A stretch of 53,407 nucleotides of DNA, taken from SURF-55 sp040755195 (GTDB taxonomy: Bacteria; Bacillota; Desulfotomaculia; Desulfotomaculales; Ammonificaceae). Under the pieces are notes generated by a model. It was not told where the DNA came from. It saw only the letters and a program-made list of their open reading frames with translations, and did no database searches. Each line of letters begins with the position of its first letter. Within the stretch, counting starts at the first letter, position 1. A program made the translations under genes and the position numbers. Shown here piece after piece: positions 42,332 through 52,188 of this stretch. Where the stretch lies: positions 1 through 53,407 of the forward strand of contig JBFMBL010000015.1 in the NCBI GenBank assembly GCA_040755195.1, given 5' to 3'.

Positions 42332-42431
42332 NNNNNNNNNNNNNNNNNNNNNNNNNNNNNNNNNNNNNNNNNNNNNNNNNNNNNNNNNNNNNNNNNNNNN
42401 NNNNNNNNNNNNNNNNNNNNNNNNNNNNNNN
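42332..42431. other. scaffold gap of 100 N
   Basis: Exactly 100 N. Both flanks carry the same 127 bases, so the gap is probably false and the sequence is continuous once one copy is removed. Confidence 0.9.
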
Positions 42432-42448
42432 AGGGGGCAGTAACTAAA

Positions 42449-43030
42449 GTGAGTCTCATTTGGCTTGAAAGGGACGAATTGACTCCGACAGTCTCAAAAA
42501 AACTATTACCCGCTGACATCTTGCTTGATATTGGGTGTGGAATTAGACCACAACCTTTTGTCAAACCGAAAGTGCATATTTGCTGTGAACCCTTTCAACC
42601 ATATATCGAGTACTTGCAAAACTTAATTAAAGAAGATAAGACTCGCCATTATGTTGTAATAAACGCTACATGGAGTCAAATCGTATCATTATTCCCGCCC
42701 AAGTCTGTGGATTCAATTTTTCTACTCGATGTCATTGAACATTTAGAAAAAAAAGAGGCAATTCACTTACTCAAATTAACTGAACAAATAGCGCGAATTC
42801 AAATAGTCGTTTTTACACCACTCGGTTTCTTACCTCAAAAACATCCGGATGGGAAGGATGCTTGGGGGTTTGATGGGGGACTATGGCAAGAACACAGGTC
42901 TGGTTGGGAACCGGATGATTTTGATATAACTTGGGATTTATGCGCAGCCAAGATTTATCATTTTGTAGACAATATGGGGAGAGCGTTTGAAACACCTTAC
43001 GGTGCATTATGGGCTCTAAAAAGCTTTTAA
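42449..43030 (+). CDS. class I SAM-dependent methyltransferase, AT-rich gene
   Basis: The 193-residue product has SAM motif I ILLDIGCGIRPQPFVKPKVH and the motif SIFLLDVIEHLEKKEAIHLL. The C-terminal part contains FTPLGFLPQKHPDGKD, AWGFDGGLWQEHRSGW, a pattern seen in glycan-cluster methyltransferases. GTG 42449 follows AGGGGGCAG. Its base composition is clearly more AT-rich than the neighbours, which suggests recent acquisition. Substrate unknown. Confidence 0.82.
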   Translation: MSLIWLERDELTPTVSKKLLPADILLDIGCGIRPQPFVKPKVHICCEPFQPYIEYLQNLIKEDKTRHYVVINATWSQIVSLFPPKSVDSIFLLDVIEHLEKKEAIHLLKLTEQIARIQIVVFTPLGFLPQKHPDGKDAWGFDGGLWQEHRSGWEPDDFDITWDLCAAKIYHFVDNMGRAFETPYGALWALKSF

Positions 43031-43153
43031 TGCCCGTAGAATCTTGGATAAAGAAGCAGTATTTCATTAAAACAATATCATTTTTCAGGTTATTGGTGAA
43101 GCAATGGAAGGTGTTTGACAAAAAACAACTTATTAAGGAAAAGGGGTAAGAAA

Positions 43154-43966
43154 ATGAAAGTAAGCCCAGCAATCCCTAACAGGCTCATTGTAACCTGCAA
43201 TACAGGGATTGATCATGGCCCCGACGGTGGTATTCTTATCGTTAAGCCTGACATGTCCGTGCAGGCGGTTTTTTTCGCAAGCTGCCGTGGAATTGTTAAG
43301 AAAGATGATCAGTATTTCGTACTTTCGGAGCATCAGGTGATACGTTTTGACGGGGAGTTAAAGGAACAAGAATACTTCACATTGGGGGCGTTAGATTTAC
43401 ATGGGCTCCGCTTTCATCGGAACCACTGGTACATAGTAGAAACCGGGCGCAACGCAGTAGGGATCTATGACGAAAACTTCCGGCGTACCGGGGAAATCCG
43501 TATCTCGGACTACTCCTCAGACCGGCACCATTTCAACGATCTTTGGATTGAAGATGATAACCTGCTGTTGTCTATGATGTCCCTATCAGGCCCAGAGATA
43601 CCGCACAGCAATAAAAACGACGGTGCTATCATTGAGATTTCCTTGCACGACTTGTCCCGAAGAAAATACCGCATTACGGGAGTTAAGCATCCTCACAGTT
43701 GTGTAGTCTATAACAGCAGCCTTTACTACTGCGCTTCGTGGAAGAACGGCTTGGGAAAAGACGGGGAAATGGTATACCGTGCGGGAGGTTATACCCGGGG
43801 GTTGACCATTACACCGCAATACATCTATCTCGGCCAGTCTAAGGTACGGTCGTATCCACCGCAAGCAAAGGCCAGTGGCGGTATTACTATCCTTGACCAC
43901 GGTTTTCAACTTCAACAATTTCTCGAGTTACCCGCCGACGAAGTTTACGGCATAATAGCGGAGTAG
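43154..43966 (+). CDS. beta-propeller-like protein (DUF4915-type)
   Basis: ATG 43154 follows AAAGGGG; an upstream ATG-less frame from 43115 is ignored. The 270-residue product shows repeated beta-blade units: NRLIVTCNTGIDHGPDGGIL, QYFVLSEHQVIRFDGELKEQ, HWYIVETGRNAVGIYDENFR, GVKHPHSCVVYNSSLYYCAS. I think of DUF4915/SMP-30-like six-bladed propellers, which accompany sulfotransferase or glycan genes in some genomes. No catalytic residues can be assigned. Its stop converges on the split APS-kinase-like gene. Confidence 0.65.
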   Translation: MKVSPAIPNRLIVTCNTGIDHGPDGGILIVKPDMSVQAVFFASCRGIVKKDDQYFVLSEHQVIRFDGELKEQEYFTLGALDLHGLRFHRNHWYIVETGRNAVGIYDENFRRTGEIRISDYSSDRHHFNDLWIEDDNLLLSMMSLSGPEIPHSNKNDGAIIEISLHDLSRRKYRITGVKHPHSCVVYNSSLYYCASWKNGLGKDGEMVYRAGGYTRGLTITPQYIYLGQSKVRSYPPQAKASGGITILDHGFQLQQFLELPADEVYGIIAE

Positions 43967-44210
43967 TTTCTAAAAACGCTATAACCTTTTCGATGCTTTG
44001 TTCAACCGTCTCCTTGTTGGTATAACNNNNNNNNNNNNNNNNNNNNNNNNNNNNNNNNNNNNNNNNNNNNNNNNNNNNNNNNNNNNNNNNNNNNNNNNNN
44101 NNNNNNNNNNNNNNNNNNNNNNNNNNTAACTTATTACAGAGAGTCGTTTTACCCGACCCGCTGAGCCCGGTAAACCAGAGTGTTATCCCTTGCTTATATA
44201 CGCCGCCCAT
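43887..44210 (-). CDS. cysC: adenylylsulfate kinase-like protein (CysC), split by a gap
   Basis: The N-terminal part reads GVYKQGITLWFTGLSGSGKT and has the P-loop GLSGSGKTT. After the gap, the frame ends with YTNKETVEQSIEKVIAFLE, the usual C-terminal helix of APS kinases. About 120-130 residues between them lie in the unsequenced gap, whose length of 100 N is a placeholder. ATG 44210 overlaps the stop of the preceding glycosyltransferase gene. APS kinase makes PAPS; in a glycan operon it may supply sulfate for sugar sulfation, or be a CysC-like kinase with another substrate. The reading past FLE to 43887 runs into the converging gene. Confidence 0.75.
   Translation of the reverse strand: MGGVYKQGITLWFTGLSGSGKTTLCNKLXXXXXXXXXXXXXXXXXXXXXXXXXXXXXXXXXXYTNKETVEQSIEKVIAFLETTPLLCRKLRRRVTREIVEVENRGQG
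44027..44126. other. scaffold gap of 100 N inside cysC-like gene
   Basis: Exactly 100 N; flanks share no long duplicate, so real sequence of unknown length is missing. Confidence 0.9.
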
Positions 44211-46347
44211 TAGACCACCAAAAGGCTTTTAAAGCTTGAGTCTTCCGGGAGAGACTTTGAGGCCTGCCAGTGAAACTTTCCTACCAGAAGGTCGATCGCG
44301 CCGGTGATGTTTTTGAAATTCCGCGGCGCAGGCTCTTGAGCGATCAGCTCACCGGCCAAAGTCAGGTAGTGAAGGCTTTCCTCGAAACGCCCCATTTTTG
44401 CCAGGGTTCCGGCGATTATACCGAGGCTGCGGGAGTTAAGAAGGCCGTTGCTCTCCAGGTAATGCTCTACGGGTGAAGGCAACATATCTTTTAGAAAAAC
44501 GATGTTTTCAACGGCCTGCTCGAAGCCGGCGGGGATGCGGGCCGCCTCAATAAAAAGTTCCAACGCCCTGTGCGTCTCACCCTTCCGGGCGCAGATTGTG
44601 CCCAGGGAACACATCGCCTTAAAACCTCCCGTCCCCGGGCTGGCGGTGTACTTCTCCCAGGAAGCGTCCCCCATTTCAAGGCAGTGTTCTAAAAGTTCTT
44701 CCGCCGTTACAATCTCCCCCAGAGCAAAACGGGCGACAGCCAGCGAATAGACAAGGTCGGTGTAGTCGGGGAAGCACTTAACCGCTTCGTACAAAACGCA
44801 TGCCGCCCGACGGTAGTCATCCGTGCGCAGCAAAGACAAGGCGTAGAAATAAAAGAAGTCCGGAACGTTCGCCGCATCAAGGCCTTCAGGGCAGTTTTCC
44901 AGGTACCCGATGGCTTTGGTAAAGTCCTGTGCATAGAAGGCTTCAATGCCCAGGGCAAGGTTTTGCCTTGCCGTGTCGGCCGCCAGACCTTTTTCGATGG
45001 CCTCAACCTTCCGCTGCCTTTTGCGGGCAATCGGTTCGGCCCCGGCCAGGCAGTGAAAGTGATTTATGGTTATGTCCGCAAAGGCGGTTTTGCCGCCGGA
45101 ATCGACGATGGAGGGAACGATGTCCTCAAGGACTGCCCCCCGGAAGCGATGGTTTTTGTTCCGGAACAGCCTGCACGCTCTTGTTATCTGACAGTTGGCG
45201 GGGGACAAACCGCCGTCCAGAAACGTGCATATCTTTAAAAAGTACCCCTCGAAACCGGCCTCGCTAATTAAATCAACGATCATCTTCCGGCTCTGATCCG
45301 GGAGGGCCTCGTCGGCATCGAGAACCAGGATCCAGTCGCTGCTAACCTTTTCGATGGCGAAGTTTCGCGCTTCGGAGAAGTCTGCGTTCCACGGGAACCG
45401 GTAAATGCTCGCGCCCATCTGGTAGGCGACGGCAGGGGTTTTATCCACAGAGCCCGTGTCGACAAAGATTACCTCCTGCGCGATTTCATTAACACTCCGA
45501 ATGCAGTGTTCGACCAGCCCTTCCTCGTCACGGCCGATGACGCAGACGCTTAACCCCGGGCAACCCCGTTCAACCGAAAGCGCCTTTACACGGTTAACTA
45601 AGTCATCCGCGGAAGTCTCGTGGAAAGTGCTTTCGCTCGGATACCAGGCCGGAGGTGGGGGCATTTCAAGGTAGTCCTGCAGGCGTGTTCCGGCTTCGGA
45701 ATGGCGCCCGCAGTTAAAAAGGCAGACTGCTTCAAGCAGGCAAAGGTCGCTGAAATCCTTGTAGATGTTGTGATAGTACCGCAGTTGCTCTATGGCGTCC
45801 CTGTATCGTTTCAGGTCCATTAAGGTTGTCATGGTTCTCTTAACCAAGATGGGCCCGTACGCCTGGGTGGGTTTTGTCAGTTTCAACGCTTCCAGGTAGT
45901 ATTTTAAGGCTTCTTTTCTGTCACCTAGGCGGAGGTGCTCCGTACCGAGGTTGTAGTAGAAGAACCCGTCTCTTCTTTCCTCCGGATAACCCTTAAGTAT
46001 TTCCAGGTTCCGCTGTACCTTGGCTGCGACGTTTGTTGTGCCGGTGTTGTAACCATGGTGGATTATGGTGATGCCGGTGTATCCGATTGCCTTCTGCTCG
46101 AAGTTGCGTATGATGGAGTTTACTATTTGTTCGTGGATTCTACCCTCAAACCGGAAGTACTCTCTGTTTTTAAAAAGGCGGATGCTGGGAAATGTAAGTT
46201 CGATATTCATTTCGATCATGTTTCTTACCAGAACGAAGTAAGCTTCGTACGAACTGTCCTCAATCGCCTTCCGGAGGGCAGGACCGCTTTCCGGAGCAAG
46301 CTCCTCGTCGCAGTCAAGGAATATTATCCAATCACAGGTGGCATTTT
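44210..46347 (-). CDS. double family 2 glycosyltransferase with TPR-like parts, 5' end lost in gap
   Basis: The frame is open to the gap edge at 46347, beyond the first ATG at 46219. Upstream codons read ATCDWIIFLDCDEELAPESG, which is the DxD region of a family 2 domain (DCDEE in place of the usual DADEE). So the true N-terminus, about 85 residues, lies in the gap. A TPR-like region (GTEHLRLGDRKEALKYYLEA) follows, then a second complete family 2 domain with LSVCVIGRDEEGLVEHCIRS, DTGSVDKT and LVLDADEALPDQ. The final third is again TPR-like. It is translationally coupled to cysC. Confidence 0.88.
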
Positions 46348-46447
46348 NNNNNNNNNNNNNNNNNNNNNNNNNNNNNNNNNNNNNNNNNNNNNNNNNNNNN
46401 NNNNNNNNNNNNNNNNNNNNNNNNNNNNNNNNNNNNNNNNNNNNNNN
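46348..46447. other. scaffold gap of 100 N between two glycosyltransferase genes
   Basis: Exactly 100 N. It removes the 3' end of the gene at 46448-48453 and the 5' end of the gene at 44210-46347. True length unknown. Confidence 0.9.
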
Positions 46448-48453
46448 ATCTTTTTAATAAGCGACGCCAATTTGAAAAGCTCCCCTGTCAATTCCGAATT
46501 TCTGTCTTCAATACGCAAGCCGTTTAAAACCATCTCCCGGCAACGGCGCGCCAATTGCTCGATGGCGCAGGCGGCATATAATTCCGAGCCGGGGGAGTAC
46601 GTTAAGGCTCTTTGAAAGCAACGGAAGGCCGTGTCGTGTAAGTTAAGGTTTGCGCAAGCACTACCAAGAAGGTGGTATGTTTCGGCGTCAGCCTTGCCGT
46701 TGTTGACTGCCTGCTCCAGGAGGCCCTTTGCCTCCAAATTAAAGCCTTTGTTTAACGCGTGTCTGCCCAGAATGAAATACGCCTCAGACACACTGTTACT
46801 GCTGCATACCAGGACTGCTGCGAGAGCAAGACTTCTGTTTCCAAGGCAAAGAATCTCCAGGGCGGTATCAAGGACTTCGCGGTATGCTTTCACCGGAGGA
46901 AGTTTAACGTTTAAGGGTCGGTGTTCAAAGCTGATGGGGTGGGGAGTCTGGGGTGCATTTACTCCGGTGCCGCCAAAAATCAAGTGATTAATCGTTCCGC
47001 ATGCGATTACGGCGGGATTGTCCGGAGCGCCAAAGGCGGAGATCAGCGCGGAAGCGTCCTGCTTTGGTTTTTGAAGCCACATAGCGAGGCACCTTTGTTT
47101 CAATATTTCTGTGTTCAAGGGCGGGCCGGCCGGCTCTGTTACCTGGGCCGCTTCGGCGTAGCGCCCCAGACGTACCAGACATTTTACTTTGAGTAATATT
47201 GATTCCGGAGTTGGAGGGTTTTCCGCCGCGTCTATCAGGGTAAGGCAGGACTCAAACTCTCCTGCATCAAACAAAAGTTGAACCCTGGTATGAAAATCGA
47301 GCTGAAAGTTGCTTTCAAGATACTTTGCGATTTCAGGTCCTTTATAACCGAGACCTTGCAGTAAAGAGCACAAGCGGGGCAACAAACGGGTTGACTGTTG
47401 TTCCTGGATTGCCTGCATGAGAAAGTCAACGGCTTCACTGAAGCTGCCTTCGCGCGCGTGGATTTCGGCCAGGTTTTCAAAGGCGAGATGCCCGGTGACC
47501 CCTTCGGTGATCGTATAGCACGGGGGGGTCCGCCGGAAACGAGTGCACTTGAGGAAACAGACTTTTGCCCGGGCGATCATATTCAAGTCCCAGAAGATTT
47601 GTCCTTTTAGAAAATAAAGGTCCGGATAGTCAGAGAAATGAATCAAACCTTTATCCGCCAGTTCGAGGGCTCCGGCATAATCCCCTGTTTCACATAGGCA
47701 AAGGCAGTAATTCCGGTAGAGCGCCGCCGCAAATCCCGAATCCAGACTGACGTGTTCCAGAGCAATCTGGTAGTGTTTTCGGGATCTCTCAATGTCACCC
47801 AGTGAAAAATAGCTGACACCGATGTTGTAGTTGCGGAAGGGATCGGTGGGGTTGTCGGCCAGTTCTTTCTCAAGGATTGTGATATTGCGCAGCGTTTTCC
47901 CCCTGGTGTTTAAGCCGAAAACATAACCGTAATGCATTATTTCCAGGTTTGAGTACATGATAACCGCCGTCGGTTTTTCCTTCAGAATGCTTGGTTTTAT
48001 CTGTTCGTGGATTCTTCCCTCAAAGCGGTACGGTTTCCGGTTTCTGAACATCCTGAGGTTAAGATGCCTGGTTTTCGGGCTGTCCATGGCGGGGGATATG
48101 GGGCTCACAATGGAGAATGTCCACGCCTCGACATCCTCAACGGACGCCAGCTTCTTCAAGTTTCCAGCGGTTTCGGCGGGCAATTCCTCATCGGCGTCCA
48201 GAAACAGAACCCACTCTTTTGTAGCGTGTTTTAAGCTTTCATTCCGTGCATCGGAAAAATCCATCCGCCACGGCGAGCGAACGATGAGTGCGCCGAAACT
48301 TAAAGCGATATCCGGTGTGCCGTCCGAAGAGCCTGTATCTACGACAATCATTTCATCCACACAGTTTTGTACGCTTTTAAGACACCGACGCAGGTTTTTT
48401 TCTTCGTCCTTTACGATCATGCAAAGGCTGATTGTGTTTGGTTCACTAGGCAT
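46448..48453 (-). CDS. family 2 glycosyltransferase with TPR-like C-terminal part, 3' end lost in gap
   Basis: ATG 48453 follows GGGGGAC. At least 668 residues are visible. The GT-A domain has SLCMIVKDEEKN, DTGSSDGT and LFLDADEELP, then FEGRIHEQIK. The long helical part contains TPR-like units (NYNIGVSYFSLGDIERSRKH, YHLLGSACANLNLHDTAFRC). The reading stops at the gap near LFKLASLIKK. It is the first gene of the minus-strand group that continues with the double transferase and cysC. Confidence 0.9.
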
Positions 48454-48532
48454 ACGTATGCAGTCCCCCGCGAGCCGGGTTTAAGAATCTACACGATTAA
48501 GATATGAAAATATGGGGGCTCATGTTCGAGAC

Positions 48533-48770
48533 AGGAGTCAGTAGTCGGGAGTCGGTAGTTTAAAGTCTTGAGTCCTCAGTCGAAAGTCCTCAGTCGGGGA
48601 AGAGCGGACCAAGGGGTCGCGAGTCGCGAGTCAAGAGTCGGAATTGTAGGGCGGGCTGTGCCCCCCATTTCGGAAGTGGGAGGTGAGAAGTTGGAGGTTG
48701 GAAGTCTGGAGCCACGAGTCACGGGTCACGAGTCACGAGTAACGAGTAACGACAGGTGGGTTATGCCGAC
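48533..48770. repeat. large field of degenerate 7-bp tandem repeats
   Basis: Units of AGTCNGG/CGAGTCA type fill most of this stretch (GGAGTCAGTAGTCGGGAGTC, GTCGCGAGTCGCGAGTCAAG-like runs, ACGGGTCACGAGTCACGAGT). It lies between the glycosyltransferase start and the motB stop and holds no gene. The same unit appears inside the gene at 17735-17770. Confidence 0.8.
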
Positions 48771-48851
48771 CATGCAGTCTAAATGTTTTCAGGTAAAAAG
48801 TTTTTTTTGGAAGGCTTTCGACTTAGGACTTCACTCGCAAGTCGTGACTTT

Positions 48852-49652
48852 TTAAGGCACCACTTTCGGCGTTTTGTAGAATAACTCCGGTGGTACGGCC
48901 GGTTCGACTTCCTTATAGCGGGAGCGCAGGACAACGAAATCGACCCGGCGGTTTTGCTGCCGGTTGGCTTCGGAGTTGTTCGCGACCATAGGCCGGTATT
49001 CGCCGTACCCTGAGGCGGAAAGGCGCTGTGGCGGGAAATTATCCGTGCGAAGCAGTTCCTGTACCACGCTGGTTGCGCGGGCGGTAGAAAGCTCCCAGTT
49101 GGATGGAAAACGGGGGGTGTGAATCGGAAGATCGCAGGTATGCCCCTCCACCCGGATATAGTTGTCGGTTGTACGCAGTATCTGCCCGACCTTGTGTACA
49201 ATTACCCGAGCTTGCGGAGTCAGGTCTGCTGAACCCACGGGGAACAGCGCGGTATCCTGGATGGTTACAACCACCCCGCGCTCCTCGATCCTGGCGGAAA
49301 CTTTGGCCGCAAGTCCCTGCTCCTTTGCGTATTTTTCGATCTGCTCCCTTATCTTTTGTAGTTGGAGGTTTTCAACGGCATCTGTGTTTAGATTGATTTT
49401 AGTCTCTATTGTCTCTTGAGATACCGGTGCCCCTGAAACAACCGAGGGCCCTTGTCCCGATACGACCATACCGGCGCTGCCGCCGAGCGCTTCGGAGAGC
49501 GACTGCGCGATGCCGGCGAATTTTTTAGCGTCAATGTTGCTGAAGGTATAAAGAACGACAAAAAAAATCAGGAGCAGGGTTATCAAGTCGGCGTATGTAA
49601 TCAACCAACGTTCATGGTTTGCTTCCTTTACCTCTCTCTTACGTGCTTTCAT
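48852..49652 (-). CDS. motB: flagellar motor protein MotB
   Basis: From ATG 49652 the product has 266 residues; a GTG three codons earlier (49661) is possible. The N-terminal membrane segment HERWLITYADLITLLLIFFV carries the essential proton-binding Asp22. A plug/linker region follows, then an OmpA-like peptidoglycan-binding domain (YIRVEGHTCDLPIH, STARATSVVQELL, RLSASGYGEYRP, NRRVDFVVL). It forms the stator with MotA. The start lies inside the 3' end of motA, so translation is coupled. Confidence 0.96.
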   Translation of the reverse strand: MKARKREVKEANHERWLITYADLITLLLIFFVVLYTFSNIDAKKFAGIAQSLSEALGGSAGMVVSGQGPSVVSGAPVSQETIETKINLNTDAVENLQLQKIREQIEKYAKEQGLAAKVSARIEERGVVVTIQDTALFPVGSADLTPQARVIVHKVGQILRTTDNYIRVEGHTCDLPIHTPRFPSNWELSTARATSVVQELLRTDNFPPQRLSASGYGEYRPMVANNSEANRQQNRRVDFVVLRSRYKEVEPAVPPELFYKTPKVVP

Positions 49653-50442
49653 AAGCCTCACCCGGGGCTTCCTTTTCGACCGGGGCCATCTGCCGTTCTC
49701 CCGGCCTCAGGTAAGCGGTCAGCCGTTCCCTGATCAGGATCGGATTGTTCCCCGCCTGGAGCGCCAGGAGCCCCTCGATCATCATCTGGTAGGCAACCTC
49801 TTCCTTGGCGCTGAGACCTTTCAGACGTGTGGCGATCGGGAAGTAAACCACGTTCGCGCTGGAAACACCGTACAGGGTCGCGGTAAACGCCATCGCGATC
49901 GCCGGGCCGAGCGCTTCCGGATTTGAAAGACTCCCCAGCACGTGGATCAGACCCATAACGGTACCGATAATACCCATGGTAGGCGCATAGCCTCCGGCCT
50001 GGCTGAAAAGCTCCTGGCCGATCTTGTGGCGCTCCTGCATCGCGTACATCTCGATCTCCATGATGTTGTGGACAAGGTCGGGATCGGTGCCGTCAACGAC
50101 CAGTTGAACGCCCTTCCGCAGGAACGCGGAGTCGATTTCCCCAAGGTGGTTTTCAAGATAAAGTAAGCCTTCCCGGCGGGCTTTCTCAGCCAGTTCAACC
50201 ATCTGGTCGATAAGCGCGCGCTCGTCAACCGGTTTGGCAAAAAGTATTACCTTGAACAGCTTCGGAATGAGCATGATTTCGGCCAGCGAAAAACCGGCCA
50301 TCACGGCACCCAGGGTGCCGCCGAAAACGATCAGCGCCGCCGGACCGGCGATAAGCATGCCGATGTGTCCGCCTTCCATGATGAACGCTAGAACCAGCGA
50401 TGCCACGCCGAGCGTTACACCAAGGATGGTTGCCAGGTCCAT
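49639..50442 (-). CDS. motA: flagellar motor protein MotA
   Basis: ATG 50442 after GGGGG gives 267 residues. Four membrane segments are visible: ATILGVTLGVASLVLAFIM, MLIAGPAALIVFGGTLGAVM, PTMGIIGTVMGLIHVLGSLS and an AIAMAFTATLYGVSSANVVY stretch. The cytoplasmic loop between TM2 and TM3 includes charged residues that face FliG. MotA/MotB form the proton- or sodium-driven stator. A candidate sigma-D promoter lies upstream at 50483-50511. Confidence 0.96.
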   Translation of the reverse strand: MDLATILGVTLGVASLVLAFIMEGGHIGMLIAGPAALIVFGGTLGAVMAGFSLAEIMLIPKLFKVILFAKPVDERALIDQMVELAEKARREGLLYLENHLGEIDSAFLRKGVQLVVDGTDPDLVHNIMEIEMYAMQERHKIGQELFSQAGGYAPTMGIIGTVMGLIHVLGSLSNPEALGPAIAMAFTATLYGVSSANVVYFPIATRLKGLSAKEEVAYQMMIEGLLALQAGNNPILIRERLTAYLRPGERQMAPVEKEAPGEAYEST

Positions 50443-50482
50443 GAGCAACCCCCTTTCCGAACCTAAACCCGTTCTTCCATAA

Positions 50483-50511
50483 TTATCGGCACGAACCGGG
50501 GGTTTTCTTTA
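50483..50511 (-). promoter_or_regulatory. candidate sigma-D (FliA-type) promoter of motAB
   Basis: On the minus strand GCCGATAA is an exact match to the flagellar sigma -10 box, 41 bases before the motA start. TAAA lies 17 bases further upstream, two more than the usual 15. Position and gene function support it. Confidence 0.45.
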
Positions 50512-50547
50512 TGGCCGGAAGCGATATTCCAGAAAAAAAGCTTGTGA

Positions 50548-52188
50548 TTATTTCTTCAGCAGGAGTAACAAGAAGCAAAACAAGGCGCCGGAAAAAGCGG
50601 TTTCGGCGGCCGGTAAGAAGCTGAAGAGTCGGACATCCTTTCCGGCGAGAAGGAAGGTTCCGGTCAACAGGGTAACGGTCATAAGCCCAAGGATTAACCT
50701 GTTGATGTTGGTGTCGACACGATCGGTGAGGCGCTTCAGGTCGGGGTTTTCTTGTTTAATCCGCAGATCGCCGCGGGAGATGTCCTCGAGGAGTGTGGTG
50801 ATCTGTCCGGGCAGACGGGTGAGGAAGTACAGGTGCGTGGGAAGTTCGGTAAGAAGGAACTGCTTTATGGCTTCAAGGCTGAGGCGGGAGCTGATGAACC
50901 TGCGCCCGATGGGAGAGGCGATTTCAGCGATGCTGATCTCGGGATCGAGCCGGCGGAGCAAGCCGTCCGCAGTGGTCAGGGTTTTAACGAGCAGGGCGAG
51001 TTCCGCCGGCATGCGCAGCCGGTGGCGGTAAGCCGTATGCAGCACGTCGCCGAAGGCTTCAGAGAGACTGATCGTGCTGAGCGGGATTTCGTAATACTTT
51101 TGTTGCAGCATTTCGATATCTCTTTTCAGGGCGGCCGGGTTTGTCATTTCAGAGGTCACCTGCATCTGCAAGACTACCCTGGTAACGATGCCGGCGTTTT
51201 TTTGGGTCAAGCCGACCACTAACCACCCGATTTGTTCCTTCATGCTCGGGCCTAACCGGCCTACGATTCCGAAGTCTACGAAAGCTATTCTATCTCCCGG
51301 CAGGACATAAAGGTTGCCCGGGTGGGGGTCCGCGTGAAAAAAACCGTCGCCGAGCATCTGCTGCAGCAGTGTTTCCGCGAGGCGGCGGGCCAGGAGGCGG
51401 CGGTCAACACCGTTTGCCTCGAGGGACGCAAAATCTGAGATCTTGATTCCGTCGATGCGTTCAAGAACCAGGATACCGGGTCGTGTGTATTCCCAGAAGA
51501 TTCGCGGAATCACCACCGTTTCGTTCCCGGCGAGGTTCCGGCGGAAGATTTCGGCGTGCTGGGCCTCGATGGTAAAGTCGCATTCCTCCGTAAGGATTCG
51601 CCTGAATTCAAGGACGATTTCGGTAAAAGGGTAAAAACGGCCCCACGCGGTATGCTTTTCGGCAAAACCGGCGATGTCTTTCAATATGTCAATGTCGACG
51701 GCGATTGCTTCCGTAACCCCCGGCCGCCGCACCTTTACCACCACGTCTTCGCCCGACAGGAGCCGGGCGGCATGCACCTGAGCAATGGAGGCGGACCCTA
51801 GAGGTTTCGGATCAAAGGAGGAAAAGGCTTGCTCAAGCGGGTACCCGAATTCCCTTTCAACAGCCCGCAGGATTTCCTCGTTGCTGGCCGGCGGGACGGT
51901 ATCCTGAAGTTTTTCCAGTTCGTGGATATATGCATCCGGTAAGAGATCGGCGCGGGTGGATAGAAGCTGGCCCAGTTTAATAAATGTGGGCCCAAGTTCC
52001 GAGAGTGCCAGGCGCAGCCGGGTTGCGGGCGATTCGGTAACCGTTTGCCGTTTGCGGCGCGAGAATGGAGAGAGGCTGCCAAGTCCCAGGCCGCTGAATA
52101 AATGGCCGAGCCCGTGGTGCAAGATCACACGTGTTATCTGCCGGTATCGTTTGAAGCGCCGGTAGTGCCTTATGAGCCAAGGTAGCAT
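50548..52188 (-). CDS. ABC1/UbiB/AarF family atypical kinase
   Basis: ATG 52188 follows GGCGGAG, giving 546 residues; longer frames lack support. UbiB-family motifs are present: LGPTFIKLGQLLSTRADLLP (KxGQ, 71-74), the Ala-rich loop PLGSASIAQVHAA, catalytic HADPHPGN and metal-binding DFGIVG. Two C-terminal membrane segments (LILGLMTVTLLTGTFLLAG, ALFCFLLLLL) anchor it. Such proteins support ubiquinone or other prenyl-lipid metabolism in many bacteria; here the substrate is unknown. It lies between motA and cheW, but is not known to act in motility. Confidence 0.93.
   Translation of the reverse strand: MLPWLIRHYRRFKRYRQITRVILHHGLGHLFSGLGLGSLSPFSRRKRQTVTESPATRLRLALSELGPTFIKLGQLLSTRADLLPDAYIHELEKLQDTVPPASNEEILRAVEREFGYPLEQAFSSFDPKPLGSASIAQVHAARLLSGEDVVVKVRRPGVTEAIAVDIDILKDIAGFAEKHTAWGRFYPFTEIVLEFRRILTEECDFTIEAQHAEIFRRNLAGNETVVIPRIFWEYTRPGILVLERIDGIKISDFASLEANGVDRRLLARRLAETLLQQMLGDGFFHADPHPGNLYVLPGDRIAFVDFGIVGRLGPSMKEQIGWLVVGLTQKNAGIVTRVVLQMQVTSEMTNPAALKRDIEMLQQKYYEIPLSTISLSEAFGDVLHTAYRHRLRMPAELALLVKTLTTADGLLRRLDPEISIAEIASPIGRRFISSRLSLEAIKQFLLTELPTHLYFLTRLPGQITTLLEDISRGDLRIKQENPDLKRLTDRVDTNINRLILGLMTVTLLTGTFLLAGKDVRLFSFLPAAETAFSGALFCFLLLLLKK

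Noticed and set aside
44210..46219. Start of the double glycosyltransferase at ATG 46219
   Set aside because: The frame is open upstream to the gap and encodes the DxD region of a glycosyltransferase, so the true start is in the gap.
46324..46347. C-terminal residues KMPPVIG after the third gap
   Set aside because: They appear only because the 100-N gap is read as a fixed length; the real frame at 46347 belongs to the downstream double glycosyltransferase.
48533..48770. Possible CRISPR or iteron origin
   Set aside because: Units are too short (7 bp) and too degenerate, with no spacers, no DnaA boxes and no replication gene.
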